From: Thiogranum longum
GTDB taxonomy: Bacteria; Pseudomonadota; Gammaproteobacteria; DSM-19610
Reading direction: 5' to 3'
Length of the DNA: 64,000 nt
Assembly: GCF_004339085.1 (NCBI RefSeq)
Contig: NZ_SMFX01000001.1
Span: 567,580 to 631,579, forward strand
Within the stretch, counting starts at the first letter, position 1. Every line of letters begins with the position of its first letter. The notes under the pieces were generated by a model that saw nothing but the letters and a program-made list of their open reading frames with translations, was not told where the DNA came from and made no database searches. Shown here in pieces: positions 54,387 through 63,983 of this stretch. The position numbers were made by a program, and so were the translations under genes.

Positions 54387-55835
54387 TTATTCCCGTTCTG
54401 CGCGTTTGGCGAGAGCAGATTTAAGATCATGCAGTCTGGCCTGTATGCGGGCGCGGTCATAGTCATTCAGCCCTTTCAGCTTGAGGGCCTGTTCCAGCTG
54501 GTCGACGGCGAGCGGCAGATTACCGTTCATGGCATAGAGTTCGGCAGAGGCGAAGCGGGTTTCCCAGGTGGGACCGTGGGCGCTGGCGGCACGTGCCCAA
54601 AGCTTGTAGATCGGCGGTGTTCTGGCATTTTCGTTACGCAATAGTGCCAGAATGACGTTGCGCGCCTCATCGGGCTTGCCGGCGATCAGCAGGGCTTCTG
54701 CGTAGTACTGGCCAACCACCAGGTCACCGGGATAGAGGCGCAGGGTGTCCTCGAACAGCTCCAGTCCTTGTTGGGTTTTGCCGTCCTCCATCAGCAGCCG
54801 GGCCTGGGTGGTGCGGTACAGGATGCGGTCAGGATCAGATTTCCTCAATACAGCGAGCTGTTTCAGCGCCGTGCTTTTGTCGCCCGTACGCCAGTTGGCA
54901 AGTGCTATGCCATAGCGTTGGGCCGGCCCTGCGTTTGCCTTGAAGCTGCGCAGCAGGCTGCCGGGGTCGCGGGACTGTTGTACGGCGAGGCGCACCTTGA
55001 CCAGTTCAAATTCCAGTGTGTCTCGTTGTTTGCCATGGCCGTATTTGCCTGCCCGCTCGGTCGATTCCGCAATACGGTCGGCGGTCACCGGGTGAGTACT
55101 GAGAAATTCAGGGATGCTGGCTGCACCGTACAGTCGCGTCGTCTGGTACAAGCGCTCAAAAAAGGCCGGCATGCCGAAGGGGTCGATATCGGAGCGTGCA
55201 AGGGTCTGGATGCCGATTCGGTCGGCTTCCTTCTCGTTGGCGCGTGTGAAATTCAATTGTTGCTGGATGCTGCCTGCCTGTACGGCAGAAGCGGCGGCTA
55301 TGCCGGCATCGGCGCTGCCGGTGGCGGCACCCAGCAGGATTGCCGCAATGGTTGCAGCCGCTGTAGGCAGGCTGAGTTGCTGTGCTGATTCGTAAGCGCG
55401 TAACAGGTGGCGCTGGGTGACGTGGGCGATTTCATGTGCCATGACGCCGGCCAGCTCGCTCTCGTTTTCAGCGGCGAGTATCAGCCCTGTGTGGACGCCT
55501 ATGCGTCCCCCGGGCCCTGCAAATGCGTTGATCGACGGGTCGTCGACAACAAAAAATGTAAACGGGTAGCTTGGTGTGTCGCTGTGGGTGACCAGTCGGG
55601 CGCCGAGCTGGCGGATATAGCGGTTGATGTGAGGGTCGGATACGAGCGTTGCCTGACTGCGTATGCTGCGCATGAAGGCCTCGCCCAGCGCCTGCTCCTG
55701 AACCGGAGAAATCAATGCGCCCGTGGAATCGCCGAAATCCGGGAGCTGGTCGGCAGATATCTCACTATGGGCAATCTGCGGGAGGCCCCCTGACAGCAAT
55801 GTCAGGGCAACCAGCTGGAGGACGCGCGGTATCAT
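54387..55835 (-). CDS. bepA: M48 family metalloprotease with TPR domain (BepA-like)
   Basis: BepA is a periplasmic protease and chaperone that helps LptD and BAM assembly and degrades faulty outer membrane proteins. The protein has a signal peptide ('MIPRVLQLVALTLLSGG...AHSE'), an M48 peptidase domain with HExxH as 'VMAHEIAHVTQRH' and the third ligand in 'NEKEADRIGIQTL', 'FLSTHPVTADRI', and C-terminal TPR repeats. ATG 55835 was chosen because it starts the signal; the open frame continues up to ATG 55910 or TTG 55937, and no start has a strong SD. Length is 482 residues from the chosen start. Confidence 0.88.
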   Translation of the reverse strand: MIPRVLQLVALTLLSGGLPQIAHSEISADQLPDFGDSTGALISPVQEQALGEAFMRSIRSQATLVSDPHINRYIRQLGARLVTHSDTPSYPFTFFVVDDPSINAFAGPGGRIGVHTGLILAAENESELAGVMAHEIAHVTQRHLLRAYESAQQLSLPTAAATIAAILLGAATGSADAGIAAASAVQAGSIQQQLNFTRANEKEADRIGIQTLARSDIDPFGMPAFFERLYQTTRLYGAASIPEFLSTHPVTADRIAESTERAGKYGHGKQRDTLEFELVKVRLAVQQSRDPGSLLRSFKANAGPAQRYGIALANWRTGDKSTALKQLAVLRKSDPDRILYRTTQARLLMEDGKTQQGLELFEDTLRLYPGDLVVGQYYAEALLIAGKPDEARNVILALLRNENARTPPIYKLWARAASAHGPTWETRFASAELYAMNGNLPLAVDQLEQALKLKGLNDYDRARIQARLHDLKSALAKRAERE

Positions 55836-55987
55836 TCGCAGCGCAGAATAACCCAGCGTCAGGCTGGCGCCAAGGCGATGGTTTAAAGAATGCTCTGGTT
55901 GACGATACATGAAAGCCCGGTCAGGTTGGGTTGACAATAAAACAAATCACCCCAACAATATTAACAATGACTAATATAGGTGAGACG

Positions 55988-56341
55988 ATGAACGGGATAC
56001 AGGAAATTAATGCATCACAGCTTTCCGATATGATCGGAAACGGGGCTGAAAGTTTCAGGCTGATCGATGTTCGCAGTGCCAACGAGATGGCGCAGGGCAT
56101 GCTTCCGGGTGCAGAAGCCATGCCGATGCACCTGGTGCCATTACGGCTCGAAGCGCTGAGACAACCCGGGAAAATCGTTTTTTATTGCAGAACAGGCGCA
56201 CGATCGGCGCAGGTTTGCGCCTTTTTGCAGCAGCAAGGTGTTGATCACGCTATTAACCTGCAAGGTGGCATTGTCGACTGGTATCGTCAGGGCTACCCGA
56301 TAGAGTCACCAGAGGCGGGTGTCGTGGCTGCTGCCCGATGA
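55988..56341 (+). CDS. Rhodanese-like sulfurtransferase
   Basis: A 117-residue single-domain rhodanese with 'LIDVRSANEMAQGMLPGAEAMPM' and the active-site loop CRTGARS containing the catalytic Cys, then 'LQGGIVDWYRQGYPIE'. It has no signal peptide, so it acts in the cytoplasm, transferring sulfane sulfur. tusA lies 172 bp downstream; rhodanese-TusA pairs are typical of sulfur oxidisers. ATG 55988 with GGTGAGA upstream was preferred over earlier in-frame starts. Confidence 0.92.
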   Translation: MNGIQEINASQLSDMIGNGAESFRLIDVRSANEMAQGMLPGAEAMPMHLVPLRLEALRQPGKIVFYCRTGARSAQVCAFLQQQGVDHAINLQGGIVDWYRQGYPIESPEAGVVAAAR

Positions 56342-56512
56342 GACAGGAAGAGTGCAAGTTCCCGTATCTGTGGTCGAATGTCAGCTATCCAGAAAGGGAT
56401 ATCAGGGCGCTTTTTGCTTGCGTTTGAAGATTACTTACCTTATAAGTACGGGCCTTCGAGACTGACCACCAAACTATTTATAAATTGAAAACACGTTAAG
56501 GAGCACTTTACG

Positions 56513-56743
56513 ATGGCAAATTTTGACGAAGAATTAGACGCATCCGGCCTGAACTGCCCGCTGCCGATCCTGCGCGCCAAGAAGGCACTCGGAACACTGG
56601 ACAGTGGTAAGGTGCTGCATATCATTGCGACCGACCCGGGTTCTGTGAAAGATTTTGAAGCTTTCGCCAAGCAGACCGGTAACGAGCTGATCGAATCCAA
56701 GGAAGCTGGCGGTAAATACGAGTTTCTGATCAAGAAAGCGTAA
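56513..56743 (+). CDS. tusA: Sulfur carrier protein TusA
   Basis: The 76-residue TusA-family protein has the sulfur-carrying Cys in the CPxP motif ('SGLNCPLPILRAKKAL') and the typical 'ATDPGSVKDFEAFAKQTGNEL'. It carries persulfide sulfur between rhodanese, DsrE/DsrC-type proteins and tRNA thiolation or sulfur oxidation enzymes. SD AAGGAG. A strong terminator follows. With rhodanese it suggests a cytoplasmic sulfur relay. Confidence 0.96.
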   Translation: MANFDEELDASGLNCPLPILRAKKALGTLDSGKVLHIIATDPGSVKDFEAFAKQTGNELIESKEAGGKYEFLIKKA

Positions 56744-56760
56744 GCTGCGGCAATTCCATA

Positions 56761-56800
56761 AAAAGCGGCGTGGGGATTACTCCCCACGCCGCTTTTTTTT
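56761..56800 (+). terminator. Rho-independent terminator of tusA
   Basis: Perfect arms AAGCGGCGTGGGG / CCCCACGCCGCTT with a 6-nt loop and a run of eight T. Confidence 0.95.
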
Positions 56801-56803
56801 GGC

Positions 56804-56830
56804 AAAAAAAGCCCCGGCACTGCCGGGGCC
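56804..56830 (-). terminator. Rho-independent terminator of the minus-strand fadL gene
   Basis: On the minus strand GCCCCGGCA / TGCCGGGGC is followed by TTTTTTT. It lies beyond the dispersed repeat at 56881-56951, so the fadL transcript would include that repeat. Confidence 0.85.
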
Positions 56831-56880
56831 ATATTTCACATATAGACAATTGTCCTGGGGAGCTCTGATTAATTCATATT

Positions 56881-56951
56881 CCGCCATTCTGGCGTATGCC
56901 AGAATCCAGTGGTTTCAACGAGATGGATGCCGGCCTACGCCGGCATGACGG
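56881..56951. repeat. Short dispersed palindromic repeat
   Basis: Two small palindromes, CATTCTGGCGTATGCCAGAAT and GATGCCGGCCTACGCCGGCAT, flank a short centre. This type (CGTCATNCCGGC...GCCGGNATNACG) is very widespread in proteobacterial intergenic DNA. It lies in the 3' leader-free part of fadL. Confidence 0.65.
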
Positions 56952-56967
56952 ATCAATCTGAGGTTCC

Positions 56968-58329
56968 CTAGATATTCCACACCAGCTGCGCGCTGAGAAT
57001 ATCCACGCTGGCATCGTAATCGCCTGAAATAGTGCCAGTGGTGGCAGTGCCGTGATCCGTTTTTGGCTCTTTCACAAACAAGTGTGAGTAGCCCACATCG
57101 ATGCCCAGTGCGGGGCTCATCTGGTAACCAAAGCCAACCGAAACCCAGGTGCGGTCTTCACCCGGTATGCGCGCGGTCCGGTGTTCATCATTGGGGATGG
57201 GGCTTTCGTCGAAGGCAACGCCACCGCGGAACAGCCACTGGTTATTGTGCCGGTAGTTGACACCGACAGCATACCGCATGCTGTCATTCCAGCTTTCATC
57301 AATGGCAGTGTCGGGCTGGAATGAGTCATATTCAATGCGTAACTCATCGAATGAACTCCAGCCGGTCCAGGTGACATCAGCCATAACGGCCCACTGGTTG
57401 TTCATGTCGTGGTAAGCACTGAGTGAAGCTGTCTGGGGCAGGTCGACACTGGCGCTGACATCGGTGTCCACGAAAATGCCGAACGGGGCAATCTGGGCAA
57501 TCGTATTGGAGAAATCACCATCGCCTATCAGTTGTTGCTTGACCTTGGAGCGGTAGTTAAAGCCGATACGGGTGCTGGCAGATGGTTCGTACAGCAGGCC
57601 AAAATTGAAGCCACCGGCCCAGTTATCACCTTGAACCTTGGCGAAACCATCGGCGCCCTCCGGCAGCAGGCCGGCACAGCTTGCCGGGTCTGCGCCAGGT
57701 ACACCAGCGGCCTGCAGCTGGGCCAGGATCGGGGTGCACAGGCTGCCCTGGTCAATCGCCTGTGTCAGCTCTGCTTCCATATACTGAAAGCTCACACCTA
57801 AACCGACAGACAGTGAGTTGGTGGCCTTGAAAGCAATAGAAGGGTTGATATTGATTGTGATGACTTCCGACTTGATGGCCTGGTAGCGACCGACCCAGTC
57901 ATCGTCGTATTCGGTTGCAAGACCAAACGGGGCATTGATACCAAGGCCAAACATGAGCTGGTTATTAAGTGGTGTTGTGTAGTACAGATTGGGAACGACA
58001 CCAAGTCCGCCGGCATTTCCACCATCGCCGCCGGTTGTTACCGGTGTAGTTGCCGGTGTGGTTGCGTTGCCACTGAAATCGGCCTGGGTCGCCACAAGGT
58101 GCAGACCACCAACCACTTGTCGAGGTAGTCGCGTCATGCCGGCGGGATTGAAATAAATCGTTGATGCGTCATTGGCGATTGCCGCGCTACCGGCAAAGGC
58201 ATTGCCCATTTGACTGGCGCTTTGTTCGATGAGCGCAAAGCCTGCTGCCATGGCGCCGGGAGCCACCAAGGCCAGTATTCCGGCGGTGGCAAGTTTAAGT
58301 GACGGGATTCTGGCTTTCGGATTCAGCAT
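56968..58329 (-). CDS. FadL/OmpP1 family outer membrane channel 1
   Basis: The 453-residue FadL-family barrel transports hydrophobic molecules such as fatty acids or alkanes across the outer membrane. It has a signal peptide (ending 'PGAMA'), the N-terminal hatch 'GFALIEQSASQMGNAFAGSAAIANDASTIYFNPAGMTRL' with the NPA motif, and a C-terminal strand ending in 'AQLVWNI'. It is divergent from a second FadL-type gene, 295 bp away. Confidence 0.93.
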   Translation of the reverse strand: MLNPKARIPSLKLATAGILALVAPGAMAAGFALIEQSASQMGNAFAGSAAIANDASTIYFNPAGMTRLPRQVVGGLHLVATQADFSGNATTPATTPVTTGGDGGNAGGLGVVPNLYYTTPLNNQLMFGLGINAPFGLATEYDDDWVGRYQAIKSEVITININPSIAFKATNSLSVGLGVSFQYMEAELTQAIDQGSLCTPILAQLQAAGVPGADPASCAGLLPEGADGFAKVQGDNWAGGFNFGLLYEPSASTRIGFNYRSKVKQQLIGDGDFSNTIAQIAPFGIFVDTDVSASVDLPQTASLSAYHDMNNQWAVMADVTWTGWSSFDELRIEYDSFQPDTAIDESWNDSMRYAVGVNYRHNNQWLFRGGVAFDESPIPNDEHRTARIPGEDRTWVSVGFGYQMSPALGIDVGYSHLFVKEPKTDHGTATTGTISGDYDASVDILSAQLVWNI

Positions 58330-58500
58330 CGGAAGCTCCTCTGATTGTTGTGTGGCCGCTACGAATTTGCAGCATATCGTCCGCAGCCGCCGTAATACAA
58401 GTCAAATCCACGTAAAACTGCTTTCAGAAAAATGGCTAAGTATCATGAAACTCTTATATATAATAGCAGGCATGAAACTTGCTTTTCAGGAAATGGGGAA

Positions 58501-58569
58501 TTGACAGCCTGCCCCTTTCTGCTACATGTTTGTAGCGTACACCCCAACCAGGTGTTGTAAAAATACAAC
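58501..58569 (+). promoter_or_regulatory. Promoter region of fadL paralogue 2 with two palindromes
   Basis: A perfect -35 TTGACA (58501-58506) is followed about 16 bp later by TACATG as a weak -10. GCTACA-TGTT-TGTAGC (58521-58536) overlaps this -10 and GTTGTA-AAAA-TACAAC (58554-58569) lies downstream; both have 6-bp perfect arms with 4-bp centres, 33 bp apart (three helical turns). The rest of the 295-bp divergent region (58330-58624) shows AT-rich DNA but no gene. Confidence 0.45.
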
Positions 58570-58624
58570 GTAATGCAGGCGCCATACGAGATAGACAAAT
58601 TCTTTTTAAGAGAGGAAAGGACTT

Positions 58625-60139
58625 ATGAAACCCATCCTGAAAGGTACATTGACATCCGCCGCAGTGGCGGCCGCGCTGATAACAGCGCCGTTGGCTAATG
58701 CCACCAACGGGTATTTCAAAATCGGTTATGGTTCAAAGAACCGGGGCATGGCAGGCGCAGGTATGGCCTTCGGTCAGGACTCGCTCGCTGCAGCGGTTAA
58801 TCCTGCGGCTCTGGCAGGTATGGGGAACCGTGTTGATGCCGGCGTTGAATTATTCAGCCCGAGTCAGCGTGAATCCGAAGTTGATGCCAGAGGTCTGTTG
58901 GTTGGGGATCTCGGTAACGGTATCCGCCAGGGCATGGAAAGTCGTGAAGACAGCGGTGCCACTTTGTTCGCAGTACCGAACTTCGGTCTTTCGATGGATG
59001 GGGGCGGCAACATGACATTCGGGCTGTCGGTTGTTGCCAACGGTGGCATGAATACGCGTTACGGAAGCGCCAATGGTGGAACCGGCAATATCTTTACCAC
59101 AGCATTTGCGCCAGTGATCGGTGATACCTCAACGGGGGCATTTCAGCCGGGCGGTCCCTCCGGTTTTGCTGGTGCGCTCGAGGTTGGTGCATTTGGCCCC
59201 CCGGTGCCTGCGGCAGTCATGGACCCGAACCTGGCGGCGCTGTACCTGAACCCGAACACGGCACCCTCGCTTGGTGTTAACCTGTCACAGTTGCTGATCA
59301 CGCCAACCATTGCATACAAGATCAATGCAAATAACTCGGTCGGTTTCTCACCGATCATCGCCTACCAGCGTTTCCGCGCTTACGGGGTGGGCCTGTTCCA
59401 GGCATTCTCCAGTGACCCGGGCAAAGTGACCAACAACGGTGACGATGAGTCCTGGGGTTACGGTGCCCGGGTCGGTTACCAGGGTACGTTTGGTATGTTT
59501 TCAATCGGCGCTTCCTATACCAGTAAGCTGAATATGGAGGCCTTTGACGACTACGCCGGCCTGTTTGCCGAGAAAGGTGATTTTGATATCCCGTCGACCT
59601 ACGGTGTCGGCATTGCCATTCATCCTTCATCCAAATTGACCATTGCGGCAGATGTTACCCGCATCAACTACAGTGATGTGGCGGCCATCAACAATGACGG
59701 CCCGACGGCAGATGAGTTCATGAATGCATTTGTGGGTGCGCTGGTTGGAAACCCTGCAGCTATCTCGAATCCGCTGGGTACGAATGACGGCTGGGGTTTT
59801 GGCTGGGACGATATCACCGTGTACAAGGTGGGTATCAACTACATGCATAACAGCAAGTGGACGTTCCGTGCCGGCTACAACTTTGCAGAAGTACCTTACG
59901 ACGAGGACCAGGCATTGTTTAACGTACTGGCACCTGCCGTCGTCGAGAAGCATGCTACTGTCGGGTTTACCTACAATCCGTCGACCACCAGTGAGTTGAC
60001 GGTGGCCTACATGCATGCTTTCCGCAACAGTGTGGATTATGACTACAATGGTACGGGTGGGTTTGCGGGCTTTGGTTTCTCTGCGGAAAATGCCATGTCC
60101 CAGAACTCCGTCGAAGCCAGCTATGCGTGGAAGTTCTGA
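58625..60139 (+). CDS. FadL/OmpP1 family outer membrane channel 2
   Basis: A 504-residue FadL-like barrel with a signal peptide (ending 'ANA'), hatch motif 'GYGSKNRGMAGAGMAFGQDSLAAAVNPAALAGM' and a C-terminal aromatic end 'SYAWKF'. It is longer than the neighbour on the minus strand and quite different in sequence, with extended loops ('QPGGPSGFAGALEVGAFGPP', about residues 175-210). Substrate unknown; hydrophobic compounds or sulfur-related lipids are possible. The SD is AGAGAGGAAAGG. Confidence 0.92.
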   Translation: MKPILKGTLTSAAVAAALITAPLANATNGYFKIGYGSKNRGMAGAGMAFGQDSLAAAVNPAALAGMGNRVDAGVELFSPSQRESEVDARGLLVGDLGNGIRQGMESREDSGATLFAVPNFGLSMDGGGNMTFGLSVVANGGMNTRYGSANGGTGNIFTTAFAPVIGDTSTGAFQPGGPSGFAGALEVGAFGPPVPAAVMDPNLAALYLNPNTAPSLGVNLSQLLITPTIAYKINANNSVGFSPIIAYQRFRAYGVGLFQAFSSDPGKVTNNGDDESWGYGARVGYQGTFGMFSIGASYTSKLNMEAFDDYAGLFAEKGDFDIPSTYGVGIAIHPSSKLTIAADVTRINYSDVAAINNDGPTADEFMNAFVGALVGNPAAISNPLGTNDGWGFGWDDITVYKVGINYMHNSKWTFRAGYNFAEVPYDEDQALFNVLAPAVVEKHATVGFTYNPSTTSELTVAYMHAFRNSVDYDYNGTGGFAGFGFSAENAMSQNSVEASYAWKF

Positions 60140-60179
60140 TTGGTGTCTGTGAGACCTTTATGCAAGATATCCAGTTAGA

Positions 60180-60209
60180 AAAAAGGGCCGTGATGTCACG
60201 GCCCTTTTT
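60180..60209. terminator. Rho-independent terminator after fadL paralogue 2
   Basis: Arms AAAAGGGCCGTGA / TCACGGCCCTTTTT with a 2-nt loop and T or A runs on both sides, so it can work on both strands. Confidence 0.9.
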
Positions 60210-60293
60210 GTACAACATATGCGGTCGCAATACAGGTGTATGTTGTTTAGACTGAATCCGATGAGTAAAAAATCAGGAGTCAAGGAGAGGAGT

Positions 60294-61223
60294 ATGGTTA
60301 ATATTAAACGTCTGTTTTCAATTTTCATGCTGGTCGGGGTGGCACTGTTGCCGCTATCCGGCGCAGTCCAGGCCGCCGAAAAATTCAAACCTTTTGTTCT
60401 GGCGTTCAAGGGGCCAGCGGATTTCGATGCCAAGGTCAATGAAACGCGTGACAAGCTGAAGTCCGAGGGCTTCCGGATTGTTGGAGAATTTACGCCTTAT
60501 GAGGGAACGCATGTCGACAAGGCCCACGTAATCATTGTTACCAATGACGAACTGGTCAAGGCGGCATCCATGTCCAAACTGGGTGGCTTTGCAGCACCGT
60601 GGCGCATTGGTATTACCAAGGTGGGTGACGAGGTCCAGGTGGCTTATCCGAATCCCATCTATATCGCCAAGGCCTACCGGCTAAAGACGGACCTGGAAGG
60701 TGTCAATGACGCGCTCCGTCGTTCACTGGGTGCGATCGAAACATTTGGCTCAAAGAAGGGCTTGTCAGCGCGTAAATTGCGCAAGTACCACTATACCTTT
60801 GGTATGGAGTACTTCGATGATGTGCTCGAATTGGCCGAATATGACAGCCACAAGGCGGCAGTGGACGCAATTGAGAAAAATCTGGCGGCCGGTGTGGGTG
60901 GTGTGACCAAGGTTTATCGTCTGGATCTGCCCAACGATGTCACAGTATTCGGTGTCGCGCGGAAGGCCGGAGAAAAGGGTGACGAAAACATGGATGATGC
61001 ATGGATTATGGACAACGTCGACTTTGAAGAACTGAAAACAACGGCCTACCTTCCCTATGAAATCCTGGTCGATGGCAACAAGGTAGTTGCGCTTCACATG
61101 CGTTTCCGTATGGCACTGCACCGCCCCGATCTGAAGATGATGGGTTCTAACAGCTTCATGAATATCATGCCCAGTCCGAAAGCCGTGGAAAAAGCACTTC
61201 GTGCTGCTGCAGGTGGCAAATAA
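60294..61223 (+). CDS. Exported protein with DUF302-like domains
   Basis: The 309-residue protein has a signal peptide (ending 'GAVQA'), then a region resembling DUF302 ('DAKVNETRDKLKSEGFRIVGEFT', 'GGFAAPWRIGITKVGDEVQVAYPNPIYIAKAYRL') in which proline and the 'NP' turn are typical. The second half ('YFDDVLELAEYDSHKAAVDAIEKNLA') could be a second copy or a related fold. Function unknown; DUF302 proteins are found in sulfur and metal-oxidising bacteria. ATG 60294 follows AAGGAGAGGAG. A terminator follows. Confidence 0.75.
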   Translation: MVNIKRLFSIFMLVGVALLPLSGAVQAAEKFKPFVLAFKGPADFDAKVNETRDKLKSEGFRIVGEFTPYEGTHVDKAHVIIVTNDELVKAASMSKLGGFAAPWRIGITKVGDEVQVAYPNPIYIAKAYRLKTDLEGVNDALRRSLGAIETFGSKKGLSARKLRKYHYTFGMEYFDDVLELAEYDSHKAAVDAIEKNLAAGVGGVTKVYRLDLPNDVTVFGVARKAGEKGDENMDDAWIMDNVDFEELKTTAYLPYEILVDGNKVVALHMRFRMALHRPDLKMMGSNSFMNIMPSPKAVEKALRAAAGGK

Positions 61224-61258
61224 GCCTGAAAGAGACCGGGTTTCGTGAGTCAATTTTG

Positions 61259-61283
61259 AACCCCTGCTTGCAGGGGTTTTTTT
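61259..61283 (+). terminator. Rho-independent terminator after DUF302-like gene
   Basis: Arms ACCCCTGC / GCAGGGGT with a 2-nt loop, followed by seven T. Confidence 0.9.
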
Positions 61284-61381
61284 ATGTTTATCCGGAAATG
61301 GATTTTACTGTAAAGATGTGTGTTTTCCAGCCGTTATCAGTTATTACTACAGAACTGTAATCGCTAAATCAGGGAAATCAT

Positions 61382-62533
61382 ATGCCGGGTCAGGCCAGAA
61401 AAATATTTACTGTACGCTTTGGTGGCAAGTCTGGAACTGACCTTGTGATAACACTGGTCATGCTGCTGCTGACCGGTGTTTCTGTCACGGTATATTCATC
61501 AGCGTTGCTGGCTGCGCTGACCGGTTCGGTGGCCGGGTTCTTTATTTCAAGATTGATATTGACGTCGCAGGTTGCCTGGGCTGACGCGTTGGCTTCCTTT
61601 ATGTCAGCTTGCAGGGAAGGTGATTTCACGGCTCATCTTGATGTCGGTACCAAACAGGGCATGCCAGCCAGGCTGGCTGAGAGTTGTAATGCAATTACCG
61701 ATCTGGTTCAGGAGCAGGCCAGCGTCATTGCACGCTTCTCCGGTGACGCGACAGGCATAGCGCGAGGTGTCGTTGATAACCTGAACCAGGCGAGTGAGCA
61801 GGCTGAAAAAGATGCTTCGGAGATCAATGAAGCCGTATCGACACTTGACGGTTCTGTTAAACAGGTTTCAAACGGTGTAGTGCGGGCAACTGAAGCCTCT
61901 GCGCACGCCAGTAAATGCGCCAATGACAGTAATATCGCCATGACCGAGGCATTGGGTTCAATGGCGATGCTCAGTGGCGAACTCGGGAATGCCCGCGATG
62001 CCATGCAGCGGCTGGACGGTTTTGTGGATAACGTGGGAAATGTACTCAGCGTTATACGCGGTATTGCAGAGCAGACCAATATGCTTGCACTGAATGCTGC
62101 TATCGAGGCAGCCAGAGCCGGCGAGCAAGGGCGGGGGTTCGCCGTGGTCGCCGACGAAGTCCGCAACCTGGCGGGGCGCACGCAGAATGCGACACATGAA
62201 ATCCAGGCGATCATCGAACAAATCCAGACCGGCGCGCGGGAAGTGGTTTCGGTGGTGGCTGAAGGTGATGGTCAGGCGACGGTTTGTGAGGAACTGATTG
62301 AAACGGCTTGTATTGCATTATCAGAAATTGGCGGGGAAATCTCTGCAATTGAATCGGCGACCACAGAGATTAACGCACTGACCGATGCCCAGCGTGGTGT
62401 GGTAGAACTGTTGGGTGATCGTATGGAACATTCTGCCGACGAGCGGAGATCAAGGCTTGAAAGCAATGGCCTGAGATCCATGGCGGAAGACCTGCACAAA
62501 CTTGCCGACAAATTGAGCGGTAATTTCCGTTAA
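61382..62533 (+). CDS. Methyl-accepting chemotaxis protein without periplasmic domain (1)
   Basis: The 383-residue chemoreceptor has two adjacent N-terminal TM helices ('[20 protein letters not shown]' and '[19 protein letters not shown]') with almost no loop between, then a short linker and the cytoplasmic MCP signalling domain with the hairpin '[41 protein letters not shown]'. Without a periplasmic sensor it may sense membrane or cytoplasmic signals. It is followed by a second MCP gene 83 bp downstream. Confidence 0.93.
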   Translation: MPGQARKIFTVRFGGKSGTDLVITLVMLLLTGVSVTVYSSALLAALTGSVAGFFISRLILTSQVAWADALASFMSACREGDFTAHLDVGTKQGMPARLAESCNAITDLVQEQASVIARFSGDATGIARGVVDNLNQASEQAEKDASEINEAVSTLDGSVKQVSNGVVRATEASAHASKCANDSNIAMTEALGSMAMLSGELGNARDAMQRLDGFVDNVGNVLSVIRGIAEQTNMLALNAAIEAARAGEQGRGFAVVADEVRNLAGRTQNATHEIQAIIEQIQTGAREVVSVVAEGDGQATVCEELIETACIALSEIGGEISAIESATTEINALTDAQRGVVELLGDRMEHSADERRSRLESNGLRSMAEDLHKLADKLSGNFR

Positions 62534-62616
62534 GTCCAATGGCGACTGGCCGCCACAAAGAACAAGTGCCAGTTGGCACGGACTGAATATTCACCTAAAG
62601 GACTGAGTGTCGTTTT

Positions 62617-63795
62617 ATGAAACCCAGCATACTCCGCAATCTATTGATATCAAGTATATTTTTTGGACTACTTACCGGCGCAATATTCCCGTTCTTTGCT
62701 GAAATATTTGTCGATATCAAGGAGGGCATGTTTTTCTGGTTCCTGGGCGCGTGCTTGATGGCGGGTACTTTCATCGGTGTAAGCAACTACTGGCTGGTAA
62801 ATGTAATCTTGCTGAAACGCCTGAAACGAATTTCAGAAATCGCCAATGCCATCAGCCAGAATGATGTGTCGCATGAATGCAAGATGCAGAGCAACGACCT
62901 GATTGGTGAAATCGTTGGTGCCTTCAATCAGATGGCGGCCAATTTGCGTAACATGATCGGGCAGATCAGCGGGGCAACAACCCAGCTGGCAGCTGCAGCC
63001 GAAGAAACATCTACCATCACGGATGAAACCAGCCGTGGCATACAACAGCAGCAGTCAGAAATTGACAGTATTGCCTCGGCAATGGATGAAATGACCTCGA
63101 CAGTTCAGGAAGTGGCGCGCAGTGCGGCCGAAGCGTCGAGAGCCGCTGATAATGCAGACCACGACGCGAAGTCCGGCGCGCTGGTTGCAACAGAAGCCAT
63201 AGGTGGCATTGATGTCCTGCTGGGTGAAGTGGATTCTGCCGCTCAGGTGATTCGTAACCTGGAGAAAGAAAGCGAGAATATCGGTTCCGTGCTTGATGTT
63301 ATTCGGGGTATCGCTGAACAAACCAATCTGCTTGCGCTTAATGCGGCTATTGAGGCAGCCCGTGCCGGTGAACAGGGGCGCGGATTCGCTGTGGTGGCGG
63401 ACGAGGTGCGTACTCTGGCCAGCCGTACACAGACCTCGACCCAGGAAATTCATGACATGATCCAGCGTCTGCAGGATGGCGCTGTCAATGCCGTCAAGGT
63501 GATGGAAGGCGCTCAGTCCAAGGCCCAGGGTAGTTCAGATCATGTCGAAAAAGTTGCCGAAGCACTGGCTTCAATAGCCGGTGCCGTGTCGAATATCAAT
63601 GATATGAATACCATGATAGCCAGTGCTGCCGAGGAACAGAGCTCGGTGGCAGCTGAGATGCAGTCAAATATGAACAACATCCGTGGGGTGTCTGACCGTT
63701 CAGCCGAAGGGGCGAAGCAGACAGCCCAGGCGAGTGAAGAGCTGGCGCGCCTTGCAGCAGAGCAGCAGGAACTGATGGCCCAATTCAAACTGTAG
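62617..63795 (+). CDS. Methyl-accepting chemotaxis protein without periplasmic domain (2)
   Basis: The 392-residue chemoreceptor has two TM helices with a very short loop ('[20 protein letters not shown]' and '[23 protein letters not shown]'), a HAMP domain ('[20 protein letters not shown]...FNQMAANL') and the signalling domain with hairpin '[41 protein letters not shown]'. It resembles receptor 1 in layout, but sequence outside the tip has diverged. No C-terminal pentapeptide for CheR/CheB docking is present. Confidence 0.94.
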   Translation: MKPSILRNLLISSIFFGLLTGAIFPFFAEIFVDIKEGMFFWFLGACLMAGTFIGVSNYWLVNVILLKRLKRISEIANAISQNDVSHECKMQSNDLIGEIVGAFNQMAANLRNMIGQISGATTQLAAAAEETSTITDETSRGIQQQQSEIDSIASAMDEMTSTVQEVARSAAEASRAADNADHDAKSGALVATEAIGGIDVLLGEVDSAAQVIRNLEKESENIGSVLDVIRGIAEQTNLLALNAAIEAARAGEQGRGFAVVADEVRTLASRTQTSTQEIHDMIQRLQDGAVNAVKVMEGAQSKAQGSSDHVEKVAEALASIAGAVSNINDMNTMIASAAEEQSSVAAEMQSNMNNIRGVSDRSAEGAKQTAQASEELARLAAEQQELMAQFKL

Positions 63796-63820
63796 AGCCT
63801 GCTGTAAACCGAAAACCGGT

Positions 63821-63851
63821 AAGCCGGACGGGAAACCGTCCGGCTTTTTTT
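63821..63851 (+). terminator. Rho-independent terminator of the chemoreceptor gene
   Basis: Arms AAGCCGGACGG / CCGTCCGGCTT with a GAAA loop and seven T. Confidence 0.94.
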
Positions 63852-63983
63852 ATCCCTTTTGGGAGGGGTGAAAAGGCATGCAAAAAGGATTTTTGTGCTG
63901 TATTGTTCGCGCCCGGATCAATAAATTTTATTGGCTCGAAAAAAATTTAGTTGGCACCAGGGTGCAAAGAAGGGTTCGTAAAC

